Position numbers and translations under genes: made by a program. Positions 21,124-32,130 of a DNA stretch of 64,000 bases are shown piece after piece; within the stretch, counting starts at the first letter, position 1; the number at the start of each line of letters is the position of its first letter. Under the pieces are notes generated by a model, which did no database searches, was not told the DNA's origin, and saw nothing but the letters and a program-made list of their open reading frames with translations. Location of the stretch: NCBI GenBank assembly GCA_027449965.1, contig DAIDKP010000011.1, positions 1 through 64,000 of the forward strand, given 5' to 3'. The stretch comes from Acidobacteriaceae bacterium. Its GTDB lineage: Bacteria > Acidobacteriota > Terriglobia > Terriglobales > Acidobacteriaceae.

Positions 21124-22128
21124 ATGCGCGTGGTCGCCATTGGTGGCGGAACCGGACTCTCAACCCTGCTGCGCGGCCTGCGGCGGCATGTGGTGGTGGC
21201 CGGACAAGCCGCTCCAACCGACGATGAACCGATCAGCGATCTGGCGGCTGTGGTCACGGTCACCGACGATGGTGGATCGTCAGGCCGCCTGCGTGAAGAG
21301 TTCAACATGCTGCCACCGGGCGATCTGCGCAACTGCATGGTGGCGCTCAGCGAAGAAGAAGATCTGATTTCGCAGCTTTTTCGGCATCGTTTTCGCTCCG
21401 GGGGAGAGATCAAAGGACATAACTTTGGCAATCTGTTCGTCGCCGCATTGACAGAGATCACCGGTGACTTTGGCCATGCCATCCAGCTTGCCAGCAAGAT
21501 TCTCGCCACACGAGGCCGCATCTATCCGGTGACGATGGCCAACCTGACACTGGTGGCGCGCATGGACGATGGATCGACCGTGCGAGGAGAGACCCGCATC
21601 AGCGCCAGCCGGAAACGGATTGTGGAGCTGATGCTCGATCCGCCCGTGGCCGAACCCTTGCCGGAGACCATGGAGGCGATTGAGCGCGCGGACCTGATTA
21701 CGGTCGGGCCGGGATCGCTCTACACCTCACTGATTACCAATCTTCTCGTCAAGGGCATCCCGTTGGCTTTGGCCCGGGCGCGTGGCGTGCGCGTCTTTGT
21801 GTGTAATCTGATGACCCAGGCGAACGAGAGCCTGGGACTGACCGCCTCGCAGCACATCGAGCGCATCTATGAACATACGCGCGAGCCAATCTTTGACTAC
21901 GCGCTGGTCAATACCACTCCCGTGTCGCCGGAGATGCTGCTGCGCTATGCGGCAGAAGGCTCGACGCCGATTATCCCGGATGTAGAACGGATTGAGGCGA
22001 TGGGCATTCGTTGCGTCGTCGGGAACTTTCTCTCAGAAGGCGATGTGCTGCGCCATGCGCCGGAGCGCGTGACCGGCGCGCTGCTGGAACTGGCTCGGCT
22101 GGTACGCCCCCAGACAGAGCCTGCCTGA
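21124..22128 (+). CDS. yvcK: YvcK/CofD-like gluconeogenesis factor
   Basis: A 334-residue member of the YvcK (UPF0052, CofD-like) family. YvcK binds UDP-sugars and is needed for growth on gluconeogenic carbon and for cell-wall balance in Bacillus. Landmarks are the nucleotide-binding start VVAIGGGTGLSTLLRGLRR, TVTDDGGSSGRLREEF, PPGDLRNCMVAL, HNFGNLF, and GPGSLYTSLITNLLVKG. The ATG at 21124 opens directly on the Rossmann strand; a TTG at 21088 in the same frame is an alternative because the ATG lacks a clear ribosome site. In many genomes yvcK lies beside rapZ and whiA; here neither is present. Confidence 0.9.
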   Translation: MRVVAIGGGTGLSTLLRGLRRHVVVAGQAAPTDDEPISDLAAVVTVTDDGGSSGRLREEFNMLPPGDLRNCMVALSEEEDLISQLFRHRFRSGGEIKGHNFGNLFVAALTEITGDFGHAIQLASKILATRGRIYPVTMANLTLVARMDDGSTVRGETRISASRKRIVELMLDPPVAEPLPETMEAIERADLITVGPGSLYTSLITNLLVKGIPLALARARGVRVFVCNLMTQANESLGLTASQHIERIYEHTREPIFDYALVNTTPVSPEMLLRYAAEGSTPIIPDVERIEAMGIRCVVGNFLSEGDVLRHAPERVTGALLELARLVRPQTEPA

Positions 22129-22586
22129 GATTTCGAACTATTTTTTCATCCGCCCGGGGGTATATTATTTTCTAGTTAACTGGTCTTGGCACATTTGTTT
22201 ACCTTTTCGTCACGTAGTCTATAACTGCGCTGTGCTGTGGGCAACGGCGGCGAGAAAGACAAACGCTACGACAAAGACAGTGTGACAGAATGGGCGAAAT
22301 TGGCTGAATGGCCTGCCCCCAATTTCCGCACACAAGTAATACCAGTTTGTCTCACTCACACTGGTACAGAATTTGCCGGGCAGACCAATCGTGCCCCCCA
22401 ATAAACGCTACTGCCGGATAATACCGTCAATTTGACCCACTCATACCGTCAAAAATACCGCCGACGGCACGTGGATTCCAGTGGACATCAACAGACAAAT
22501 GTGGACAAGAAATTCGGCAATACAGATGGATTTCTCTGATTCTATGGGCGTTATAAGATGCTATTGGACGTTCTTGGAAGATGTGC
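22129..22586. other. 458-bp intergenic region carrying a repeated element
   Basis: No gene is supported between yvcK and tRNA-Ser. The segment begins with a T-run (TATTTTTTC near 22138-22148) without a strong hairpin and contains copy 1 of the 93-bp element. Further weak resemblance to the second locus may continue for another 50-60 bases beyond the element. Confidence 0.5.
22156..22248. repeat. 93-bp intergenic element, copy 1
   Basis: Aligned by eye with 31618-31710 this segment is about 70% identical over its whole length. Shared blocks are GGGGGTATATTATTTT at the left end, TTAACT, ATTTGTTTA, TTTCGT, CTGCG and GGGCA..GGC at the right end. Both copies start with the G-run and span 93 bases. 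Both follow the 3' end of a plus-strand gene. Function is unknown. Confidence 0.65.
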
Positions 22587-22678
22587 TGGCGGAGAGGGAG
22601 GGATTTGAACCCCCGATAGCCTTTCGACTATGGCTGATTTCGAGTCAGCTGCATTCAACCGGGCTCTGCCACCTCTCC
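22587..22678 (-). tRNA. tRNA-Ser (CGA)
   Basis: A 92-base class II tRNA on the minus strand. Acceptor arms GGAGAGG and CCTCTCC pair, the anticodon loop CTCGAAA reads CGA, a long variable arm follows the anticodon arm, the T-arm is GGTTCAAATCC, and CCA is encoded at 22587-22589. Confidence 0.95.
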
Positions 22679-22740
22679 GTTCGATTCACCCGGATGACTT
22701 TTTCCAATGTATCATCCGGGAATTCGGGATGCCAATCCAG

Positions 22741-24462
22741 CTACTGCGCGGCAGGCGCAGGATTGGCAGGTGATGGGTTGGCAGCTGGCGCAGTGGCTGC
22801 CTCATAGCGGCGCAGACGGAAATAGATCGGCGTCACTTCAAACGGCATCTTGTCGCGCGCGTTCATCGGAGCATAACGCTTGGCATTCAGCATGTGTTCG
22901 GTGTCGTCCCACGGATCGGTCTTCAGCCAGCTTCCTAGAGGGAAGGCTGCAATCTGCGTCATATCGTCCTGATTCAGCTTGGGCGCGCCCTGCTCCAGTG
23001 CGGCCATCCACGGCGTGCCGTCATCCTTCAGCAGCGAGTCGCCAAGCTTCGGCGTGTTGAGCTGCTTGAGCACCTTACCGCGCTCAACCAACTGCTCCAT
23101 GTAGAGGCCGGCATTGCCGAGCCGATCCTTGTACATCGACGCCTGAAGGTATTTGACGGCAACCTTGGCCGCGTCCGTATTGTCCTGGTCGCTGTGATTC
23201 ATCTTGATGCGCTGGAACGACGATTCATCCGGGAAAAGCAGTCGATCGTTAAACGCGTAACGCGTATCGATGTGATGACCCAGCGCCACATGCGCCAGTT
23301 CCATCGAGACCACCGCAGCAATCGACTCTTCGTTCGGCAGCGTATCGATCAACCCTTTGCTCAGCAGGATCGTATTCCCCACCGTCGTTGCTTCCACGGT
23401 TGTCGTCAGCAGGATGCGCGCATGGACGGGGTCCGGAAAGTTCAGGTTGTTGGGTACTTCCAGATTGATGATGATCTGCTCCAGCGTCTTGTCAAAATCG
23501 CTGGGCGGAGCCAGCAGTCCGGCCTGCTGCAGACGATCAAGGACGTTGTTCTCCGCCTGCTGCACCCATAGTCGGCTGGCTTCGAGCGGCGTCACATCCT
23601 GCGAATCCTGACTTTGATCAACAGCGCCCTCCACCTCAACCGAGACGTTGTCGCTGTCGCGCGTCGGCAGCGTCAGCGAATAGCCCCAGAAGTGGGTCTG
23701 CGCGCGCAGGCCCACGCTCTTGTTTCCTTCGATGCGCTGTGACTCCTCGACGTAGATCGCTGCCGGCAGCCACAGATTCGGCTGCAGATTCATGCGCCAG
23801 CTATCAAAGTGAAAGTATTCGCGGGTATTGTCTTCGCTGGTGCTTTCCGTGTAGCTGCCGTTGAAGCGCACGATGTTGCCATCCTGATCTTCCACCCAGA
23901 TGCGACCGTTGAATCTTCCCTGCCCCTTGACCTTCGGATGCACATCAAAGACCACCGTGCGCACACTGCCCAGAAACTCGCGGCGCACGTAGTTAAACTC
24001 ATAGTGTTGCCGGTCATAGCCGATCGGATCGACAAACATCATGTCCATGAAGCCCTGGGTGTTGTAGGTCTCCTGATCCAGATGCAGCGCCTTGCCAATG
24101 TTGGTGAAGGCCGCAAGCGAGCCTTTGAAAAATCCATGCGTCTTCTTCACCGGCGCCTCGTACGGCTTATCGAGAAACGTCTTGTGAAAATCCACCCGGC
24201 TCAGCATGTAGGTGTCTGAAATCGGCACCTGATAGAGCTTCGGATCGGGCCGCGTATCCTGAATGTAGGTCTCCACCAGCGGCGTATGCTGCTGAATGTT
24301 CCGGATGATGACTTTTTCGCGGGCAATAGACTTGTCCACCAGGGCGGATTGGGCTGGCGTCAGCGGGTGAGTCACTTCGTACTTGGGCTTCTTCTTCGCG
24401 TAGGCAAAATGAGCGCCAAGAGCGAGTGACAACAGAATCAGGCAGGTCTTTTGAAGTTTCAT
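22741..24462 (-). CDS. secreted M48-peptidase-like protein with altered zinc motif
   Basis: A 573-residue exported protein. The ATG at 24462, with GGAG seven bases upstream, opens a signal peptide (MKLQKTCLILLSLALGAHFA). Residues about 120-300 form a beta-rich region resembling outer-membrane lipoprotein-type folds (FVDPIGYDRQHYEFNYVRR). The region around 340-480 resembles the M48 peptidase core: IILLSK-type strand, LPNEESIAAVVSMELAHVAL, then GHHIDTRY. Where active M48 enzymes have HExxH, this protein has Met387-Glu-Leu-Ala-His391, so one zinc ligand is missing and proteolysis is doubtful. The C-terminus is Ala/Pro-rich. It follows the TonB-like gene by 63 bases on the same strand. Confidence 0.75.
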   Translation of the reverse strand: MKLQKTCLILLSLALGAHFAYAKKKPKYEVTHPLTPAQSALVDKSIAREKVIIRNIQQHTPLVETYIQDTRPDPKLYQVPISDTYMLSRVDFHKTFLDKPYEAPVKKTHGFFKGSLAAFTNIGKALHLDQETYNTQGFMDMMFVDPIGYDRQHYEFNYVRREFLGSVRTVVFDVHPKVKGQGRFNGRIWVEDQDGNIVRFNGSYTESTSEDNTREYFHFDSWRMNLQPNLWLPAAIYVEESQRIEGNKSVGLRAQTHFWGYSLTLPTRDSDNVSVEVEGAVDQSQDSQDVTPLEASRLWVQQAENNVLDRLQQAGLLAPPSDFDKTLEQIIINLEVPNNLNFPDPVHARILLTTTVEATTVGNTILLSKGLIDTLPNEESIAAVVSMELAHVALGHHIDTRYAFNDRLLFPDESSFQRIKMNHSDQDNTDAAKVAVKYLQASMYKDRLGNAGLYMEQLVERGKVLKQLNTPKLGDSLLKDDGTPWMAALEQGAPKLNQDDMTQIAAFPLGSWLKTDPWDDTEHMLNAKRYAPMNARDKMPFEVTPIYFRLRRYEAATAPAANPSPANPAPAAQ

Positions 24463-24525
24463 AGCAATCTCCGGATGCACGGCCTTTCCATGGATGACGC
24501 AGCGTTTCCTCATCATTACATGGCT

Positions 24526-25578
24526 TCAGGCAGTCTGGAAGCGAACGATGATGTTGGTTGAGTAATCCACGGGTTGTCCGTTCCGCGTAGCTGGACGGAA
24601 ACGGTAGGTTGACGCTGACCGGATCGCCGATTGATCCAGTCCATGTCCAAGGCCACGCACAACACCATGTACCACAGTGGTTCCGGAGGCGGTGATGGTC
24701 ACGCTCAGCACCACATCGCCCTGAATGTTCAGTTGGCGCGCTTCCGCCGTGTACTCCGGCTTGTTGCTGTTCACCAGAACCGGAGGCGTCGTCCGCACTG
24801 CCGGTGCAGCGGCCATGGCCGGAGCCGCTGACCGCACCACTCCTGGAATGCCGGCTGAAGCGACGCGCCCGACCTGTGCATTACGCTGGAAAGCCGCGCC
24901 GGGAATCCCTGCTGAAGCAACCTTCCCGACTGCGCCTGCGCTGGATCCGGAATTCGTCCCGTTCCCAAATCCCACCGAACCCACCACACCGCGCGGAGCC
25001 TCAGCCTTACCCTGGTTGCCCCCAAAAGGATTGCCCAGCGCAGCCACCGTCGCGGGCCGATTCGCATTGGGATTGGGCCTGGCGCCGTTCAGGTCGCCAA
25101 AGTGCACCGCCGCCGTCGAGGCCCTGGCCTGAGGCGTCACAGCAGGCGCAGCCGCAAAGGCCAGCGCAGCCTTGGGCTGCGGAGCCAGCACAATCTGCTG
25201 CTTGGCCTCATGCACCACAGGAAGCTGCGCTGTCTCCTTCATCAGCGGAATTGGCTTGGGCTCAGGCTTTGGCTCTGTACGCGCGACGGTCAGGTGAGGA
25301 GGCTGAATGTGGACCGTCTCCAACACAGGCGGCGGTGGCATCTTCGGCGGTGGCGGCGTCTTGACCTTGATCTCGGGCGGCTTGGAGACAGGCAGATCGA
25401 TCGTCAGGGATTCCATCCGGCGCTGGACAATCGTCTGATGGGCAAAGGTGCCGATCAGCAGAAGCAGCGCCAGAAGCACGACATTCAGAACGGCACTGGC
25501 AAAGAGCGACTTCGGGTTCCGTTCAGGCTCTGGCAGCAGTCCGAAACGAGGGGAGAGCGAGTCGGTGTGCGTTGGCAT
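24526..25578 (-). CDS. TonB-family energy transducer-like protein
   Basis: A 350-residue protein with one N-terminal membrane helix (LFASAVLNVVLLALLLLIGT, residues about 25-45). A long Pro/Lys-rich periplasmic spacer follows (KTPPPPKMPPPPVLETV, EPKPEPKPIP) and then Gly/Ala/Asn-rich low complexity. The last 85 residues are a TonB C-terminal domain: PEYTAEARQLNIQGDVVLSV, then GLDQSAIRSASTYRFRPAT and the closing strand STNIIVRF. TonB proteins pass proton-motive force from ExbB-ExbD to outer-membrane receptors, but no exbB, exbD or receptor lies nearby. Such orphans are common in Acidobacteriota. It probably shares a transcript with the M48-like gene downstream. Confidence 0.85.
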   Translation of the reverse strand: MPTHTDSLSPRFGLLPEPERNPKSLFASAVLNVVLLALLLLIGTFAHQTIVQRRMESLTIDLPVSKPPEIKVKTPPPPKMPPPPVLETVHIQPPHLTVARTEPKPEPKPIPLMKETAQLPVVHEAKQQIVLAPQPKAALAFAAAPAVTPQARASTAAVHFGDLNGARPNPNANRPATVAALGNPFGGNQGKAEAPRGVVGSVGFGNGTNSGSSAGAVGKVASAGIPGAAFQRNAQVGRVASAGIPGVVRSAAPAMAAAPAVRTTPPVLVNSNKPEYTAEARQLNIQGDVVLSVTITASGTTVVHGVVRGLGHGLDQSAIRSASTYRFRPATRNGQPVDYSTNIIVRFQTA

Positions 25579-25760
25579 GCGTCGATCCTAAAATGCGATG
25601 AAAATTTCAAGTGTGAAAATCACTTCACATTGGCTGGCCCGCGCGGCAACGCATCCGCAGGCGTGAGCAATCAAACGTGAATCATGCCAAAGGCTAAGTG
25701 TTCTTATCTGAGACATATTTTAAACTTAATACGGCTTGAACAGAAAAGAGAGGCTCATTG

Positions 25761-26774
25761 ATGAAAATACTGATCACCGGCGGAGCGGGGTACATCGGTA
25801 GTACCGTAACGGAACTGCTGTTGGCCCGCGGCCACAAAGTCGTCATTCTCGACAACCTTTGCCATGCTCGACGAGAAGCTGTTCCAGCCGGCGCGGAGTT
25901 CGTCGAAGCTTCCCTGGCCGAGCGCGAGCGGATTGAAACACTCTTTCGCGCAGCCACCCAGGCCGGCGAACCGTTTGACGGCGTCATCCACTTTGCCGCG
26001 CTCATCGAGGCCGGCGAATCGATGCAGAAACCCGAGATCTACTTCCGCAACAACACCGCTTCCACACTCTCGCTGCTGGAGGCGATGATTGCCTGCGGCC
26101 CTCGCAGGCTGGTCTTTTCTTCGACGGCAGCGGTCTATGGCGAGCCGGAGGCTGTGCCCATTCCGGAGACAGCAACCCTGCGCCCCACCAACGCCTACGG
26201 CGAATCGAAGCTGCTGGTCGAGCAGATGCTCGGGTGGTTTCATCGCATCCATGGTCTGCGCAGCGCGGCGCTGCGTTACTTCAACGTGGCCGGAGCCGCG
26301 GAGACGGAAGCGGGCATTGTGCGCGGCGAGGCGCATGAGCCGGAGTCGCATCTCATTCCCCTGGTGCTGGATGTGGCGCTGGGACGGCGCGAATCCATCA
26401 AAATTTTTGGAAACGATTACGCCACGCCAGACGGAAGCTGCATTCGCGATTACGTCCACGTCTCTGACCTTGCGGAAGCGCATCTGCTGGCGCTCGCTGC
26501 GCTCGATTCACCCCAAGCCGCGGAAAAGCGCCTGATTTACAACCTGGGCAATGGCGAGGGATTCAGCGTGCAGCAGGTGGTCGAGGCCGCGCGCCGTGTG
26601 ACGGGCCATCCGATTCCGGTTGAGGTGTGTCCGCGAAGATCCGGCGATCCGGCGACGCTGGTTGCCTCCAGCGCCAAAGCCATCGCGGAGCTTGGCTGGA
26701 AGCCGCGCTACACCACGCTCGATGCGATTTTGCTCACGGCCTGGGCCTGGCATCAGAAGCGTTACTCGGCATGA
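25761..26774 (+). CDS. galE: UDP-glucose 4-epimerase
   Basis: A 337-residue extended short-chain dehydrogenase converting UDP-galactose and UDP-glucose. The NAD-binding GGAGYIGS is at residues 7-14; FSSTAAVYGEPE supplies the active-site Ser; NAYGESKLLVEQM holds the catalytic Tyr-x3-Lys; RYFNVAGA and DGSCIRDYVHVSDLAEAH are GalE signatures. The ATG at 25761 has GAGAGG seven bases upstream. It would supply UDP-sugars for the polysaccharide systems of this window. The 3' end faces serB with 19 bases between. Confidence 0.95.
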   Translation: MKILITGGAGYIGSTVTELLLARGHKVVILDNLCHARREAVPAGAEFVEASLAERERIETLFRAATQAGEPFDGVIHFAALIEAGESMQKPEIYFRNNTASTLSLLEAMIACGPRRLVFSSTAAVYGEPEAVPIPETATLRPTNAYGESKLLVEQMLGWFHRIHGLRSAALRYFNVAGAAETEAGIVRGEAHEPESHLIPLVLDVALGRRESIKIFGNDYATPDGSCIRDYVHVSDLAEAHLLALAALDSPQAAEKRLIYNLGNGEGFSVQQVVEAARRVTGHPIPVEVCPRRSGDPATLVASSAKAIAELGWKPRYTTLDAILLTAWAWHQKRYSA

Positions 26775-26793
26775 ATCTCGCCGAACAAGAGAT

Positions 26794-27783
26794 TCACCGG
26801 GCCTGCCCTTCCCGCCTTTGAATCTCATCGTCGGTGAGGCCAAACAGATACAGCAGCGCATCGAGTGCCTGATGGGAGATCGAGCACTCGGCGCTGGCCC
26901 GCACCAGCGGCTTGGCATGGAAAGCCACGCCGAGTCCGCTGAGGCGCAGCATGGGCAGATCGTTGGCGCCATCGCCCACGGCTGCCGTCTCATGCAGCGC
27001 AAGCTGGTCCCGCGCGGCAATCTGGCCCAGCAGCGAGGCCTTGCGCGCCCCATCCACAATCTCGCCGCGGATTTCGCCCGTCACCACGCCGTCGCGCATG
27101 TCCAAAGCATTGGCGTGCAGCTCGTGAATTCCCAGTCGCCGCTGAAGATCGGCGCCGAAGAAGGTAAACCCGCCGGAGAGCACAACGGTGCGCACTTCGA
27201 GCGCGCGCAGCACGGCAAACAGACGCTCCGCGCCGGGCATCAGCGGAATGGTTCCAAGCAGGCCAAGCGCGGCAGACTCCGGCAGTCCGCGCAAGAGCGC
27301 CACACGCTTGCGAAAACTCTCCTGAAAGACCAGTTCGCCGCGCATGGCGGCGGCAGTGATGGCCGACACCTGCTCGCCAACGCCGGCCAGCTTTGCCAGT
27401 TCATCGATGACCTCGCCTTGAATCAGCGTCGAGTCCATATCGAAGGCCACCATGCGCGGAACCTTTCCGATGAGTGAGCCGGAGAGCACGGCAAAATCGG
27501 CGCGCGCAGCTTCGGACAAGGAGCGGAAGCCGGTGCGCAGCGACTCCATCGCTTCGGCGGGCAGTTGCACCGTCCACTCGACAGCGCCGCGACCAAAGAT
27601 GCCGGCAGGCGCAGCCGTCAGCCAACGCTCCGCTGCAATTTGCCCGGAGTGCGCGACGATCAACTGCCGCGCCTGAGTGAGCATCTCTTCAGTGAGCATG
27701 GCCGCGATCGCGACGACACGAACCGAAGTGCGGGAATCCTGCAAGAAGGTGGAAGTCTGCACGAAGTTAGGTTGCCTTTCCAT
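26794..27783 (-). CDS. serB: phosphoserine phosphatase
   Basis: A 329-residue HAD-family enzyme for the last step of serine synthesis. Residues about 15-115 resemble an ACT-like regulatory region (VRVVAIAAMLTEEML). The catalytic part has VAFDMDSTLIQGEVIDELA (DxDxT nucleophile and acid), the SGGFTFF strand with motif II Ser, and AVGDGANDLPML (motif IV). The start at 27783 keeps the ACT-like strand whole; it lacks a clear ribosome site, so a nearby alternative is possible. The gene converges on galE and diverges from acs. Confidence 0.9.
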   Translation of the reverse strand: MERQPNFVQTSTFLQDSRTSVRVVAIAAMLTEEMLTQARQLIVAHSGQIAAERWLTAAPAGIFGRGAVEWTVQLPAEAMESLRTGFRSLSEAARADFAVLSGSLIGKVPRMVAFDMDSTLIQGEVIDELAKLAGVGEQVSAITAAAMRGELVFQESFRKRVALLRGLPESAALGLLGTIPLMPGAERLFAVLRALEVRTVVLSGGFTFFGADLQRRLGIHELHANALDMRDGVVTGEIRGEIVDGARKASLLGQIAARDQLALHETAAVGDGANDLPMLRLSGLGVAFHAKPLVRASAECSISHQALDALLYLFGLTDDEIQRREGQAR

Positions 27784-28118
27784 CAGTGAACGTGTTGGAG
27801 GAAACGTGTTGGGGAAGCGCGTGAGAAGCCAGTCGCCAGGCTCTTCTTCGGAGTGATGGCGGCGCACAATGCCGCATCCGTTTCCCTTCACGTTCGCATC
27901 ACGCCAGCGACTTCAGGATTGCATTCGTCCCTGCCGCGCTTGCCCGGCCTGTGTGTCAACCGATATTGTTTCTTTCGACGGATCTGTGCTTTGCAAAACG
28001 GTTGAATTCCATTGCGATGCAGGATCGTACCAGGTCAGACGACCGTCTTCGGGCGGCTTGCATCGCTTCCAGAAATATTCTTTTTGAACCTGACCGATTC
28101 CTTTCAGGAGTAATTTGC
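27784..28118. other. divergent serB-acs intergenic region
   Basis: 335 bases that must hold the promoters of serB (leftward) and acs (rightward). TTGAATTCC near 28000-28010 is a loose -35-like element, but no convincing -10 partner is seen. No gene or repeat is supported. Confidence 0.4.
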
Positions 28119-30107
<1,989 letters not shown>

Positions 30108-30136
30108 GGCGGCGCGGTGATTTATCCTGACAGGTG

Positions 30137-30931
30137 ATGCGACGAACTTCATGGCTTCTTCTTTGTGCCCTGGTGGCAGGCGCCGGGTGCTTGGCGCAGG
30201 GGCAGGCGGCTCCGGCTGGATCCTCATCCCCGACGGATCCGGTTCCGGCGGCGCAGGCTCCGGCAAATCAGGCTCCGGCAACGCCGGCATCGGATGCAGA
30301 CCTGCCCGATGGACCGGCTCCGCAAGCCTCGGCCTATGTGCATCCCAATGGACCGCACGTGATCTTTCAGACTTCGATGGGGCGGATTGTCTGCCAGTTT
30401 TATCAGCAGCAGGCACCCACGGCGACGGCCAACTTCATCGGACTGGCGACGGGCAGCAAGGACTGGATTGACCCGGCGACCCAGCAAAAGATGCACGGCA
30501 AGCCATACTACGATGGAACGACGTTTCATCGCGTGATTCCAGGGTTCATGATCCAGGGCGGCGACCCGACAGGGACCGGCATGGGCGATCCGGGATACAA
30601 GTTTGACGACGAGTTTGACCCGAATCTGAACTTTGACGAGCCGGGGCGGCTGGCGATGGCCAACAGCGGGCCGAATACCAACGGCGCGCAGTTCTTCATC
30701 ACCGAACAGGCCTATCCTTCGCTCGACCAGCATTACACGATCTTTGGCCAGTGTGATCCGGATGGTGTGGAAGTGGTGAAAGCCATTGCGCGCGTGGATC
30801 GCGATGGCAACGACAAGCCGCTGACGCCGGTGACACTGAACAAGGTGACGATTGTGCCGGAGGGCCAGCCGGTTCCGCCTTTGCCGGCGAATCCTCCGGC
30901 AGTCAACGCAACAGCGTCTCCGCAGCAGTAG
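30137..30931 (+). CDS. exported peptidyl-prolyl isomerase (cyclophilin)
   Basis: A 264-residue periplasmic cyclophilin. Residues 1-28 are a signal peptide (TSWLLLCALVAGAGCLAQGQ); the GAGC near its end is only a weak lipobox. A Pro/Ala linker runs to about residue 68, and then comes the cyclophilin domain with FHRVIPGFMIQGGDPTGTG (active-site Arg, Phe, Met and Gln), GRLAMANSGPNTNGAQFFI, and HYTIFGQCDPDGVEVV. It would speed proline isomerisation during folding outside the cytoplasm. The next gene is a cytoplasmic paralogue. Confidence 0.92.
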   Translation: MRRTSWLLLCALVAGAGCLAQGQAAPAGSSSPTDPVPAAQAPANQAPATPASDADLPDGPAPQASAYVHPNGPHVIFQTSMGRIVCQFYQQQAPTATANFIGLATGSKDWIDPATQQKMHGKPYYDGTTFHRVIPGFMIQGGDPTGTGMGDPGYKFDDEFDPNLNFDEPGRLAMANSGPNTNGAQFFITEQAYPSLDQHYTIFGQCDPDGVEVVKAIARVDRDGNDKPLTPVTLNKVTIVPEGQPVPPLPANPPAVNATASPQQ

Positions 30932-30987
30932 CGATTCTCGATCCTGGACGCCAGCGCGTGTTCAGGCCCAACCGAAAGGAAGTTTGG

Positions 30988-31518
30988 ATGGAATTGACAA
31001 CAGGTACCTATGCGATCTTCAACACCAGCGAAGGAAAGATCACCGTTCGGCTGTTTCCCGAAGATGCGCCGGTGACGGTGGCAAACTTTATCGAACTGGC
31101 CGAAGGCAAAAAGGAATGGAAGCATCCGCTGACCGGCAAGACCTCGACGGACAAGCTGTACGACGGGACGATTTTTCACCGTGTGATTCCGGATTTTATG
31201 GTGCAGGGCGGCGACCCGGCCGGAAGCGGCATGGGCGGACCCGGCTATCGCTTTCAGGACGAGACGCGCGGCTCGCGGCACAGCTTTGACAAGCCGGGCA
31301 AACTGGCGATGGCCAATGCCGGACCAAATACCAACGGCAGCCAGTTCTTTATCACGGTGGCCGCAACCACGTGGCTGACCGGCAAGCACACGATCTTTGG
31401 CGAAGTGGTCGAAGGTCAGGAGATTGCCGTCAAGATCACACAGGTTCCGCGTGGCAGCCAGGACAAGCCGGTGAAGCCGGTGGTGCTGGAGTCGGTGACG
31501 ATCGAACGCGTTGCCTGA
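30988..31518 (+). CDS. ppiB: cytoplasmic peptidyl-prolyl isomerase (cyclophilin)
   Basis: A 176-residue cyclophilin without signal peptide. Conserved stretches are FHRVIPDFMVQGGDPAGSG, GKLAMANAGPNTNGSQFFI and HTIFGEVVEGQEIA. AAAGGAAG six bases before the ATG at 30988 supports this start over one 30 bases upstream. It lies 56 bases behind the exported paralogue in the same direction and is followed by a strong terminator, so the two genes probably form a short operon after acs. Confidence 0.93.
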   Translation: MELTTGTYAIFNTSEGKITVRLFPEDAPVTVANFIELAEGKKEWKHPLTGKTSTDKLYDGTIFHRVIPDFMVQGGDPAGSGMGGPGYRFQDETRGSRHSFDKPGKLAMANAGPNTNGSQFFITVAATTWLTGKHTIFGEVVEGQEIAVKITQVPRGSQDKPVKPVVLESVTIERVA

Positions 31519-31541
31519 AAGTGAATCCGTCGATCTGGAGA

Positions 31542-31580
31542 GGGTTGCTGCGACAAGGCAGCAGCCCTTTTTTCTTTTTT
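31542..31580 (+). terminator. rho-independent terminator after ppiB
   Basis: The stem GGGTTGCTGC (31542-31551) pairs with GCAGCAGCCC (31558-31567) with one G-T wobble. The loop is six bases and a T-rich run follows (31568-31580). Confidence 0.85.
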
Positions 31581-32130
31581 GCCGGTGCTGAAATTTATTT
31601 TTTTTGATAGGGGGGGAGGGGGTATATTATTTTTCTGATTAACTCCTTTCGGCGAATTTGTTTATCCTTTCGTTACCTTCTCGGGTCTGCGTGATGCGAT
31701 GGGCAGAGGCAAAAGCGGATTCCCTGCAGCAATGACATACAAAAAAGACAACAGCAAGGGCGACGGCTGGTTGCTTGGACGAGCTACTGCGGGCGTGGAA
31801 TGAGCGCGAGCAGCGGCCATGAAGAGAGTATGGCAGATTACGCGAAATATCCTGCCATTCTGGAGAGATTTTTTCCTGTTTGAAATGAGGGAGATAGGGA
31901 GTTTTTGAGGAGAGCGGGGCTTGACAGGGTTTGATCCGTGACGAGGATTTTGCCGGTGGAGGCCATGGGACAGCCGGCGTGGTGGACCAAGTCAGGTGGG
32001 ACTGACTCGATTCCGGCTCAGGGACTTGCGCTGCCGGATGAACACGGTTTTGGGCTGGACCAAAGTTTTGCCGCCTCGCGGCGCATCGCATTTCAAGGCA
32101 AAGAGGTACGATAGATCTACCAGGAATCCG
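31581..32130. other. 550-bp intergenic region carrying a repeated element
   Basis: No gene is supported between the ppiB terminator and lolD. It holds a poly-T stretch, a G-run (31610-31622) and copy 2 of the 93-bp element. A longer minus-strand open frame covers most of it, but it shows no ribosome site, motif or domain. Confidence 0.5.
31618..31710. repeat. 93-bp intergenic element, copy 2
   Basis: Second copy of the element at 22156-22248, same orientation, with the same GGGGGTATATTATTTT left end and GGGCA..GGC right end. It lies directly behind the ppiB terminator. Confidence 0.65.
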
